In this document: positions 14,147-20,644 of the stretch, one piece after another
Numbering within the stretch: position 1 is the first letter of the stretch
Layout: every line of letters begins with the position of its first letter
Assembly (NCBI GenBank): GCA_050945755.1
Contig: JBMNTN010000022.1
Location: 1 to 29,432 of the forward strand
DNA from: JAQVXR01 sp050945755
GTDB lineage: Bacteria > Bacillota > Dehalobacteriia > Dehalobacteriales > Dehalobacteriaceae
Reading direction: 5' to 3'
Length of the DNA: 29,432 nucleotides
Program-made: the position numbers and the translations under genes
The notes under the pieces: generated by a model
Databases searched by the model: none
What the model was told of the DNA's origin: nothing
Seen by the model: only the letters and a program-made list of their open reading frames with translations

Positions 14147-15985
14147 CTATTCCGGAAATCCAAGTGCATTAACAAACTCATTCTGAAAATCCAATCGGCT
14201 AGAGAGTTCCACATGTTCCGCTCTTCTTGCCAGTTCTTGAGCAGCAGCCCTTTCCTTTTTTGAAAGCAAAGCCAGCTTAGCACCATCTCCGGCAGCATTT
14301 CCTACAGAGGTAATCCGTGTTATCGGGACACGGGGGAACAAGCCAATTGCCATTGCACTTTCTTTTTTTATATAGTTTCCAAAAGCACCTGCTAAAAGAA
14401 TCTCGGAAATGTCTTTGGGGGTAATTCCCATAATCTGCATCAATACTTGAATCCCGGCATAAATTGCGCCCTTACCTAATTGCAGTTCCCTGATATCTTT
14501 CTGGCTGACAACAATATTCTCTCCAGTTGCGGAAAGATCTGCCGGTACAAGAATAAATTCAAATCCGTTATTACCCTTTATGATCCGAGTCTTCAGTTTA
14601 GGGTCAAGAAGGCAGTCAGCATCTTCCGGATCAGTAAATCTGCCGGAAGTGTCAATAATTCCGGCCTTAAGCATTTGGGCTACTGCATCAATTAACCCGG
14701 AACCGCAAATCCCTTTAGCCCTACAGTTACCTATTACCTCTATCTTTACCTCGTCTCTATCAATGTAGACAGACTCAATAGCCCCATCCGCTGCCCGCAT
14801 TCCGTCTTGTATCTGCGCCCCTTCAAAGGCCGGTCCAGCCGCCGTAGAACAAGTGAGAACCCTTCCTCCTCCGGCTAAAACCACTTCACCGTTTGTGCCA
14901 ATATCTACTGCCACCGTATACCCTTTTCTTTCGTTAATATGAGTAGCTAACATCACACCGACCGTATCAGAACCTACATAGCCGGCGATATTAGGCAATA
15001 TTGAGACGCGGCCATAAGGGTGCATATTCAGCCCAAGTTCTCTTGCTTCAGCTTCAATGGTGTGGGTAAACACCGGTATAAAAGGGGCAGGGGCAAGATA
15101 ACTTGGGTCAATTCCCCAAAAGAGGTGGCTCATTGTAGTATTTCCGACAACCACTGTTTCATAGACTTCTTCGCTATTAACATTCGCTTTATGGTATAAT
15201 TGGTTAGTTATTTCGTTCATAGCTTCCAGCACTTTTTTCTGTAAATCCGCCAAACCACTTTTATCATTAATGACATGGTTAATGCGCGAAATTACATCGG
15301 CGCCAAAAACATTCTGCGGATTAGTCAGAGCAGATGTCGCCACCACATTGCCGGTATTTAAATCAAGCAAATAACCAACTACTGTGGTAGTGCCGATATC
15401 AAAAACCAGCCCAAATTTGCGTCCCGTGGTATCCCCTTCTTCCACGGCAATTAGTTTTCCATCTATTGTCACAGGTGTCACCTGAAAACGAGATCTGCGC
15501 AGAACCTGGGCAAGATTTGAGAGAACACTAAGGTTTGTGCTCTCATCTAACAGAGAAAGCCCTTCAATAACCCGTTCATAATCAGCTTTCTGATCTTTAA
15601 TAGTCGGAGCATTTAACTTTAAGAATAGTTTTTCCACACTGCTATTAATCTCTACTGTATCAACAGCACTGCTCAAACTTGTTTTCCGAGCATAAGCATC
15701 TTTCTGGCCCATAACCTCAACCGTTACATCTTCCCAAACTGGGCGCTGACAGGCAAGTACCCAACCGGCAGCCAATTCCTTTTCGGAAAGATGTTTCTTT
15801 TCTGCTTCGGTTAGGTTTTTTACCGGCCCGGAAACTAAACGCACCTTGCATTTTCCGCAGGTCCCTTTGCCACCGCAGTTGCCTTCAACCGGCACCCCGG
15901 CTTGCGCCGCCGCTTTTAACAAATCAGTTCCCGGAAGAACTTCCACTACTTTTTGTCCAGGCAAAAATTTTACTTTAACGGCCAC
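14147..15985 (-). CDS. RACo-type reductive activator of corrinoid proteins ([2Fe-2S] ferredoxin domain plus ASKHA ATPase, DUF4445)
   Basis: RACo proteins use ATP and a low-potential [2Fe-2S] cluster to re-reduce inactive Co(II) corrinoid in methyltransferase systems. The 612-residue protein starts with a plant-type ferredoxin domain whose ligands are C37, C43, C46 and C79 (NCGGKGTCGKCKV, VLACQ). A linker follows, then the actin/Hsp70-like ATPase: LVFDIGTTTVVGYLLDL, VVVGNTTMSHLFWG, VAVDIGTNGEVVL, AAGPAFEGAQI, GICGSGLIDAVAQ and LLAGAFGNYI. The start is GTG at 15985 with GGGGG 8-10 nt upstream. It stands alone, flanked by terminators, with no corrinoid protein or methyltransferase gene in the window, so the partner must be encoded elsewhere. 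Confidence 0.92.
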   Translation of the reverse strand: MAVKVKFLPGQKVVEVLPGTDLLKAAAQAGVPVEGNCGGKGTCGKCKVRLVSGPVKNLTEAEKKHLSEKELAAGWVLACQRPVWEDVTVEVMGQKDAYARKTSLSSAVDTVEINSSVEKLFLKLNAPTIKDQKADYERVIEGLSLLDESTNLSVLSNLAQVLRRSRFQVTPVTIDGKLIAVEEGDTTGRKFGLVFDIGTTTVVGYLLDLNTGNVVATSALTNPQNVFGADVISRINHVINDKSGLADLQKKVLEAMNEITNQLYHKANVNSEEVYETVVVGNTTMSHLFWGIDPSYLAPAPFIPVFTHTIEAEARELGLNMHPYGRVSILPNIAGYVGSDTVGVMLATHINERKGYTVAVDIGTNGEVVLAGGGRVLTCSTAAGPAFEGAQIQDGMRAADGAIESVYIDRDEVKIEVIGNCRAKGICGSGLIDAVAQMLKAGIIDTSGRFTDPEDADCLLDPKLKTRIIKGNNGFEFILVPADLSATGENIVVSQKDIRELQLGKGAIYAGIQVLMQIMGITPKDISEILLAGAFGNYIKKESAMAIGLFPRVPITRITSVGNAAGDGAKLALLSKKERAAAQELARRAEHVELSSRLDFQNEFVNALGFPE

Positions 15986-16230
15986 TTAACCAACCCCCTT
16001 GAGTCAATAATCTTTTGACAATAACCAATTTTAAAAATTAAAGTCCTTGTAATTATCAATTGACGAAAATTAATGTTTACTTAAATTATACACAATTCTA
16101 ACAAAAAGTTCGACATAGATTAACAAGTTTCTACTTGTATAAAAATTACACTCCGTGAGGAAGATCTACTATAATTTTTCGATAGGTTTAAACGACGAAT
16201 TGTGCATACGGATTAATAACTCCTTTGTCA
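15986..16230. other. RACo upstream region, no gene seen
   Basis: This AT-rich spacer between the RACo start and the ispF terminator holds the RACo promoter and Spo0A-box-like heptamer (16085-16115) and an imperfect inverted repeat ACAAG/CTTGT at 16124-16139. I see no coding frame with a ribosome binding site. Confidence 0.55.
16085..16115 (-). promoter_or_regulatory. RACo promoter with an exact Spo0A-box heptamer at the -35
   Basis: On the minus strand there is a perfect -10 TATAAT (16090-16085), but at 17-bp spacing the -35 hexamer is TCGAAC, a poor sigma-A match. It overlaps TGTCGAA (16115-16109), the exact Spo0A-box heptamer. This resembles Spo0A-activated promoters in which the box covers the -35. 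A heptamer occurs a few times by chance in a window of this size, so only the position makes it interesting. Confidence 0.45.
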
Positions 16231-16266
16231 AGAAAAGCTATCGGCGGCTCGCCGATAGCTTTTCTT
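16230..16266. terminator. Strong terminator after ispF (bidirectional-looking)
   Basis: The 14-bp perfect stem GAAAAGCTATCGGC/GCCGATAGCTTTTC has loop GGCTC, extendable by two A-T pairs. It lies 75 nt after ispF and ends the yacL-ispD-ispF transcript. The A-rich and T-rich flanks allow function in both directions. Confidence 0.85.
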
Positions 16267-16340
16267 GTATTTGCCCACAAAACTATACCTCTCTAATATA
16301 TAAAATTATTGACACGTGAATTTGGGCTTCTCCCGATAAC

Positions 16341-16835
16341 TTATACATTTTCATTGAGCTCATTCATTTCCTTAACTGTTGCTACAGCGTATGCTGATAT
16401 TCCCTCACCTGTTCCGGTAAACCCCAATCCTTCGGTAGTCGTTGCCTTGACATTAACACAATATTTTGAAATTCCAAGCATGCGTCCAATTCCCTCCTGC
16501 ATCTCGTCTATAAAAGGAGCAAGCCTCGGCTTTTGGGCTACCACCACCGCATCGATATTATTAGGGAAAAATCCTTTTGACCGGAGCAGTTCTCCCACCC
16601 TGCCCAGGAGGACCAGACTGGAAATTCCTTTAAACTCAGGATCTGTATCAGGGAAATGTTTTCCAATATCACCAAGACCGGCCGCACCTAGTAAAGCATC
16701 CATAATAGCATGAAGCAACACATCAGCATCTGAATGGCCCAGTAGTCCCAGGTGGTAGGGAATCTCAACCCCTCCTAAAATAAGCTTGCGTCCTCCCACC
16801 AGCCGGTGCACGTCATACCCATTTCCTACCCGCAC
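16341..16835 (-). CDS. ispF: 2-C-methyl-D-erythritol 2,4-cyclodiphosphate synthase
   Basis: IspF makes MEcPP in the non-mevalonate isoprenoid pathway, releasing CMP. The 164-residue protein has the metal-binding GNGYDVHRL at residues 4-12 (D8, H10), the third ligand region LGHSDADVLLHAIMDALLGAAGLGDIGKHFPDTD, and the substrate loop KATTTEGLGFTGTGEGI near the C-terminus. Length is normal for the trimeric enzyme. The start is GTG at 16835 with GGGAG four nt upstream, overlapping the ispD end by 23 nt, so the two are probably translationally coupled. Confidence 0.96.
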   Translation of the reverse strand: MRVGNGYDVHRLVGGRKLILGGVEIPYHLGLLGHSDADVLLHAIMDALLGAAGLGDIGKHFPDTDPEFKGISSLVLLGRVGELLRSKGFFPNNIDAVVVAQKPRLAPFIDEMQEGIGRMLGISKYCVNVKATTTEGLGFTGTGEGISAYAVATVKEMNELNENV

Positions 16836-17526
16836 TCTGCTCCCTCCCTTTTAATATTATTTCTGCTAATTTTAAATCTTCCGGAGTTGTAATCTTTATG
16901 TTTTCATAAGTTCCCGGGACAATCTTCACTTGGTAACCATACCTTTCTACCAAGGAAGCATCATCTGTCCCAATGACCCCATCTTGATAAGCACGTCTGT
17001 AGCAATCGATAATAATTTCTTTTTTAAAGGCCTGCGGTGTCTGTACCGCCCAAATAGTTGATCTGTCAGGCGTTTTTTTAACCAAAAAGTCTTTGTCAAT
17101 TATCTTTAGAGTATCTTTAACGGGTACGGCTAAAACAGCCGCACCCGTTTCACCTGCCGTCCTGGTTACATCCATTAAGTGGCTGGGCAGTAAAAGTGGC
17201 CGTGCACCATCATGCACGACCACCAGAGTACACTCAGGAGAAATTTTGGACAATCCTTTTGCTACAGAGTCCTGGCGTTCCTTTCCCCCTGTCACAATAC
17301 TGATTACCTTGGACAAACCTAAACGTGCCACCAGTTCCCGACAACAATGTTCCTCTCCGGCAGCAGCAACCACAACAACATCTTGAACTGTTTGACAATT
17401 TTGAAAAATTTCTAATGTGTGTGCCAACACCGGTTTACCTTGCAGCAATAAAAATTGTTTATTAATAACGTTATTCATTCTCGTTCCCTGGCCGGCGGCA
17501 GGTATCACCGCCGTTACGTAAGACAT
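16813..17526 (-). CDS. ispD: 2-C-methyl-D-erythritol 4-phosphate cytidylyltransferase
   Basis: IspD attaches CMP from CTP to MEP. The 237-residue protein has the nucleotide-binding AVIPAAGQGTRMNNVINKQFLLLQGKPVLAHTLE segment at residues 6-39, GGKERQDSVAKGL, VVHDGARPLL, VPVKDTLK, WAVQTPQAFK and GTDDASLVERYG, all in the family order. Its ATG at 17526 follows AGAGGTGA and lies inside the 3' end of yacL (13-nt overlap). Downstream ispF overlaps too. This gives a three-gene operon yacL-ispD-ispF common in Firmicutes. Confidence 0.96.
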   Translation of the reverse strand: MSYVTAVIPAAGQGTRMNNVINKQFLLLQGKPVLAHTLEIFQNCQTVQDVVVVAAAGEEHCCRELVARLGLSKVISIVTGGKERQDSVAKGLSKISPECTLVVVHDGARPLLLPSHLMDVTRTAGETGAAVLAVPVKDTLKIIDKDFLVKKTPDRSTIWAVQTPQAFKKEIIIDCYRRAYQDGVIGTDDASLVERYGYQVKIVPGTYENIKITTPEDLKLAEIILKGREQSAGRKWV

Positions 17527-18656
17527 TGAAACTCACCTCTCCCCTCCATCTCGTGCACCACACCCAGTTGTTTCCGGTCTATCGCCTTTGGTTTAGCAAA
17601 AATCATGCGGCCCGCAGCAGTTTGTAAAACACTGGTTACCATCACCGTAATTGTCTGTCCCATATGTTTTTTGCCATTTTCCACAACAATCATTGTCCCG
17701 TCATCCAGATAGCCAATACCTTGACCCATTTCTTTGCCGTCTTTAATCACTCGCGTAATCATTTCTTCCCCGGGGAGGACTACCGGTTTTACCGCATTGG
17801 CAAGTTCGTTAATATTAAGAACATTAACACCCTGAAGCTGGGCTACCTTGTTTAAGTTAAAATCATTGGTCACAATACATCCTTTCATATCTTGAGCAAG
17901 GCGTACCAGCTTGCTGTCCACTTCGCTAATATCATCATAATCTTTGTCCACAATTTGCACAGTCAGGTCAAACTCTTTACGTAATTTATTGAGAATGTCC
18001 AGCCCGCGCCGGCCACGATTTCTTTTTAATAAATCCGAAGAATCAGCAATATGACGCAGTTCTTCCAACACAAAACTAGGGATAATTAAAGTCCCTTCTA
18101 CAAAACCTGTTTTACAGATATCGGAAATGCGTCCATCAATAATTACACTGGTATCAAGAAGCTTATAACTGGGTTTTGGCGTGTCTGCCTTGACAGTTTT
18201 CTCTTTTCCCCCTAAACGAATGATCCCAAAAAGAAAAGACTGCAATTCATCCCTCTTTTTTATCCCCACGCTCAAACCGACATATCCAAAAAAGATGCTT
18301 GCGACCAGGGACAAATACGGACCGATAAATTTAATCTTACTTACTGGGGACCCTAATAAATTGGCAATAAGAAGTCCTATAATAAGTCCAACTGCTCCAC
18401 CTATGATGTCTTGAATAGGTATTTTAAATAATTGTGCTAAGAACCAATTGGTAAACCGCTCAATTTTTATGATGATTTTAGGTGCTAAGGATAAACCCAA
18501 GAGCCCACATATGAGGATACTAAGAACAACAGCAGCCCACCAAATTTCAGTTCTGGGATGCGTAGTAAAAAAATACTCAATTAAAAATCTACCGAGGTAA
18601 AAACCACATACGGCAGTAACAATGCCAATGCACCCTTGAACTATTTTTCTCAACAA
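17514..18656 (-). CDS. yacL: Membrane-anchored PIN-TRAM domain protein, YacL family
   Basis: The 380-residue protein has four predicted N-terminal membrane helices (about residues 5-25, 40-60, 85-105 and 110-130), a PIN nuclease-like domain starting at YKLLDTSVIIDGRISDI with further acidic residues (VLEELRHIADSSD, EVDSKLVRLAQ, IVTNDFNLNKVA), and a C-terminal TRAM RNA-binding domain (VIKDGKEMGQGIGYLDDGTMIVVENG). It is presumed to cleave or bind RNA at the membrane; the substrate is unknown. The frame opens at a GTG (18686), but AAAGGAGGTGA lies inside that extension, 7 nt before TTG at 18656, so I place the start there. It heads the ispD-ispF operon. Confidence 0.9.
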   Translation of the reverse strand: MLRKIVQGCIGIVTAVCGFYLGRFLIEYFFTTHPRTEIWWAAVVLSILICGLLGLSLAPKIIIKIERFTNWFLAQLFKIPIQDIIGGAVGLIIGLLIANLLGSPVSKIKFIGPYLSLVASIFFGYVGLSVGIKKRDELQSFLFGIIRLGGKEKTVKADTPKPSYKLLDTSVIIDGRISDICKTGFVEGTLIIPSFVLEELRHIADSSDLLKRNRGRRGLDILNKLRKEFDLTVQIVDKDYDDISEVDSKLVRLAQDMKGCIVTNDFNLNKVAQLQGVNVLNINELANAVKPVVLPGEEMITRVIKDGKEMGQGIGYLDDGTMIVVENGKKHMGQTITVMVTSVLQTAAGRMIFAKPKAIDRKQLGVVHEMEGRGEFQCLT

Positions 18657-18685
18657 TAACTCACCTCCTTTCCCGCAACGTTTCA

Positions 18686-18707
18686 CCCTTATTTTTACTT
18701 ATAAGGG
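18686..18707 (-). repeat. Leader inverted repeat upstream of yacL
   Basis: CCCTTAT (18686-18692) and ATAAGGG (18701-18707) form a 7-bp stem with an 8-nt loop, about 30 nt upstream of the TTG start. There is no U-run after it, so it is not a terminator; it may stabilise the leader. Confidence 0.4.
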
Positions 18708-18763
18708 AACTCTTTATTCACAATACTTGGAAATAGTTTATAATGCAATAAAAATTTAACCAA

Positions 18764-18795
18764 ATAATAAAAACAGCCCACGAAACTCCTGGGCT
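18764..18795 (-). terminator. Intrinsic terminator of carD
   Basis: The 6-bp stem AGCCCA/TGGGCT (18775-18780 with 18790-18795) has a 9-nt loop and is followed by GTTTTTATTATTTGG on the minus strand, 24 nt past the stop. A candidate yacL promoter (-35 TTGCAT, 17 bp, -10 TATTGT) lies just downstream at about 18721-18750. Confidence 0.8.
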
Positions 18796-18818
18796 TAAGG
18801 TAAATCGGAACTCCTTAT

Positions 18819-19316
18819 TTAGCAAAAAGCTTGTGACACATCCCCTAAAACTCCGTCAATCATAGATTGAACTTTTGCTTCTTCAGTTCCTCTGGACAGT
18901 ACCAACTCACTAATTAAAATCTGCCTGGCATACTCCAGCATTTTCTTTTCTCCGGAAGAAAGCCCCTTTTCTTTGTCTCTAAGCATTAAATTCCGTACCA
19001 CTTCCGCTACTTCATAGATATTGCCACTTTTGATTTTCTCCATATTTGCACGATATCGTCTATTCCAATTTGAAGACATCGGGCTTTTAGTCCCGCGCAA
19101 GATGGACATTACCTTTTTAAAACCGTCTTCGTCTATCACCTGCCTGAGCCCAATTTCCTTAACACTGTCCATTGGAACCATTACTTTCATATCTCCGATA
19201 GGGATACGCATTACATAATAACTTCTTGTTTCCCCTAGGATTTCCTTCTCTTCTATAGACTCGATTACCCCAGCTCCATGCATAGGATAAACCACCTTGT
19301 CACCAACATGGAACAT
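18819..19316 (-). CDS. carD: CarD family transcriptional regulator
   Basis: CarD/CdnL proteins bind the RNA polymerase beta subunit through an N-terminal Tudor-like domain and stabilise open complexes, notably at rRNA promoters. The 165-residue protein begins MFHVGDKVVYPMHGAGVIESIEE (RNA-polymerase interaction domain), with YYVMRIPIGDMKVMVPMDS, and continues into an all-helical C-domain with the typical SSNWNRRYRANMEKIKSGNIYEVAEVVRNL and KEKGLSSGEKKMLEYARQILISEL. The ATG follows AGGGGG at 7 nt. Two tandem promoters lie upstream and a terminator follows, so carD is monocistronic. Confidence 0.94.
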   Translation of the reverse strand: MFHVGDKVVYPMHGAGVIESIEEKEILGETRSYYVMRIPIGDMKVMVPMDSVKEIGLRQVIDEDGFKKVMSILRGTKSPMSSNWNRRYRANMEKIKSGNIYEVAEVVRNLMLRDKEKGLSSGEKKMLEYARQILISELVLSRGTEEAKVQSMIDGVLGDVSQAFC

Positions 19317-19347
19317 GCCTTTACCCCCTATCTCTCCTAATGTTATT

Positions 19348-19376
19348 ATTTTATCAGATTATCACCTCCATGTCAA
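19348..19376 (-). promoter_or_regulatory. carD promoter, proximal
   Basis: On the minus strand: -35 TTGACA (19376-19371), 17-bp spacer, -10 TAAAAT (19353-19348). Close to consensus; the start would be about 25 nt before the carD ATG. Confidence 0.8.
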
Positions 19377-19386
19377 ATAAGGAAAT

Positions 19387-19416
19387 ATTTTAACACAGTG
19401 TTTGGACTCGTGTCAA
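19387..19416 (-). promoter_or_regulatory. carD promoter, distal
   Basis: On the minus strand: -35 TTGACA (19416-19411), 18-bp spacer, -10 TAAAAT (19392-19387). It is in tandem with the proximal promoter, 39-40 nt upstream of it. Confidence 0.72.
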
Positions 19417-19440
19417 TGTTTTTTTCTGTGTCACCTCACA

Positions 19441-19470
19441 TTGACAATGCCGTATTTAAAAACGTATAAT
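19441..19470 (+). promoter_or_regulatory. Promoter of the plus-strand 4-Cys gene
   Basis: -35 TTGACA (19441-19446), 18-bp spacer, -10 TATAAT (19465-19470): both hexamers are exact consensus. It diverges from the carD promoters; the two nearest -35 boxes are 24 bp apart. Confidence 0.85.
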
Positions 19471-19510
19471 GTTATCTAGAAACGGCACGGTTATAAGGAG
19501 TGGGCAGTGG

Positions 19511-19906
19511 ATGAAGGATCTTATTTGCGATGAATTTCAAAACACCGTCTCAAAGTACTTGCTACGTCACCAGAGTATTCTTGATATCCTTTCCAAACTG
19601 CAAGAAGCAACTGCCCGGGTTAACCGGGCTACAGTCAAATCGGTAACAAGCTGTGGCTGTGTTCAGGTTCATGCTGAAAAGAAATCTATTCCGCAGGATG
19701 CTTCCCTGGATGATTTTTTCAAACTTATGGATACTAATCTTAAAGGCGAGATCTGTGGAGAATGTAAAGAAGTTATTGAAATGGAAATGGGTAAAACCTT
19801 ATTTTACCTGGCTGCTTTATGTAACGCACTCGACATAAACCTTTATGATGTCTTAATTAAAGAACATAAAAAGCTATCTACCCTGCGTTTTTTTAACTTA
19901 ACTTAA
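19511..19906 (+). CDS. Uncharacterised small 4-Cys helical protein with MazG-like C-terminal helix
   Basis: I do not firmly recognise this 131-residue protein. Four cysteines form two close pairs, SCGC (C48, C50) and GEICGEC (C82, C85), suitable for one metal or iron-sulfur site. The segment after them, EMEMGKTLFYLAALCNALDINLYDVL (91-115), resembles the helix of MazG-type all-alpha NTP pyrophosphatases (usually ELGD..FYLAALAN), but the acidic EExxE/ExxD set is incomplete, so enzymatic activity is doubtful. The N-terminal 40 residues are helical. There is no signal peptide or membrane helix. The ATG at 19511 follows AAGGAG at about 10 nt. It has its own consensus promoter and terminator, on the strand opposite to all neighbours except the next gene. 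Confidence 0.72.
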   Translation: MKDLICDEFQNTVSKYLLRHQSILDILSKLQEATARVNRATVKSVTSCGCVQVHAEKKSIPQDASLDDFFKLMDTNLKGEICGECKEVIEMEMGKTLFYLAALCNALDINLYDVLIKEHKKLSTLRFFNLT

Positions 19907-19911
19907 GTTTC

Positions 19912-19941
19912 ATCACCGGTATTCCGGTGATTCTTTTATTT
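19912..19941 (+). terminator. Intrinsic terminator of the 4-Cys gene
   Basis: The 8-bp stem ATCACCGG/CCGGTGAT (19912-19931) has loop TATT and is followed by TCTTTTATTT, 6 nt after the stop codon. Confidence 0.88.
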
Positions 19942-20023
19942 AAACTTCACTAAAAGAAAAGATTGGGAATCGGCCAAAGTACACTCTTGACAGCTAACGG
20001 CGCAAAGTATATTTGACTTCAAC

Positions 20024-20067
20024 TTGCAAGAAATATTTTCCCAGAATTATATTTTCCTCCTAGGAAA
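20024..20067 (+). promoter_or_regulatory. Candidate promoter of the TPR-like gene with a palindrome over its start
   Basis: -35 TTGCAA (20024-20029), 18-bp spacer, -10 TATATT (20048-20053). A second candidate starts with TTGACA at 19987 but has a poor spacer. Directly after the -10, TTTCCT and AGGAAA are separated by 3 nt, an operator-like palindrome near the expected start site. Confidence 0.42.
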
Positions 20068-20104
20068 GAATAATAATAAACTTTTTCCAGGGGGGCATTA
20101 ATTC

Positions 20105-20644
20105 ATGGACAATTTTCTTTCTTTGATCCGGTTTTTGCAGCTTAATGAGTTTTATCTACATCTACCTATAAAGGAAAAACATCTGATGCGCAAATTTGGC
20201 TTTTATTTGAGTCAAGAACAAATGCTCTGGCCTAATTTTTCCCGAGCCTCACTTCTCTGGGTAATTGCTGCCAATGCTATTCCGGTAGGGGAAGGAAAGT
20301 TTGCAAAAAAATTGTTATATGAAGCCCTTGCCATGGCACAATGTCCCAAGGATATTTGTTATATCCACAGTAATCTTGCCCAAATTCATCAGGACGAAAA
20401 CAACCCCGATTATTGCAATCACCATTGCCATCAGGCCTTAGCTACTGGGTATTATAACAAGTGGGCAGTTGATACTCTCGTTTCAAATTTAATCAACGCA
20501 GGAAAACTGGAGGAAGCAAAAGAATTCTGCCATAGTATTTTAACCAATGATACTTACCGGAATGACCGGCCAAAATACCGCCAAATTTTAATTAACATTG
20601 AAACCCAATTAAAAATGCCTGTCCAGGAACACCTGCTCCCTTAA
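20105..20644 (+). CDS. Uncharacterised TPR-like helical protein
   Basis: This 179-residue soluble protein has no named function that I can assign. From about residue 60 it reads as tetratricopeptide-like helix pairs: GKFAKKLLYEALAMAQCPKDICYIHSNLAQIHQDE, NPDYCNHHCHQALATGYYNKWAVDTLVSNLINAGK and LEEAKEFCHSILTN. Such repeats normally bind protein partners. A His/Cys cluster (DYCNHHCHQ) lies in one loop. The ATG has GGGGGG 9 nt upstream. The last 36 nt overlap the convergent disA 3' end, so the two mRNAs would be antisense to each other there. Together with the 4-Cys gene it forms the only plus-strand block in the window. Confidence 0.72.
   Translation: MDNFLSLIRFLQLNEFYLHLPIKEKHLMRKFGFYLSQEQMLWPNFSRASLLWVIAANAIPVGEGKFAKKLLYEALAMAQCPKDICYIHSNLAQIHQDENNPDYCNHHCHQALATGYYNKWAVDTLVSNLINAGKLEEAKEFCHSILTNDTYRNDRPKYRQILINIETQLKMPVQEHLLP

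Noticed and set aside
16124..16139. ACAAG/CTTGT dyad upstream of RACo
   Set aside because: The 5-bp arms and imperfect centre are expected by chance in AT-rich DNA; noted only within the spacer entry.
19427..19440. TGTG-N6-CACA inverted repeat between divergent promoters, CRP/FNR-like
   Set aside because: The arms are only 4 bp and the symmetry breaks at the next base; too weak to call an operator.
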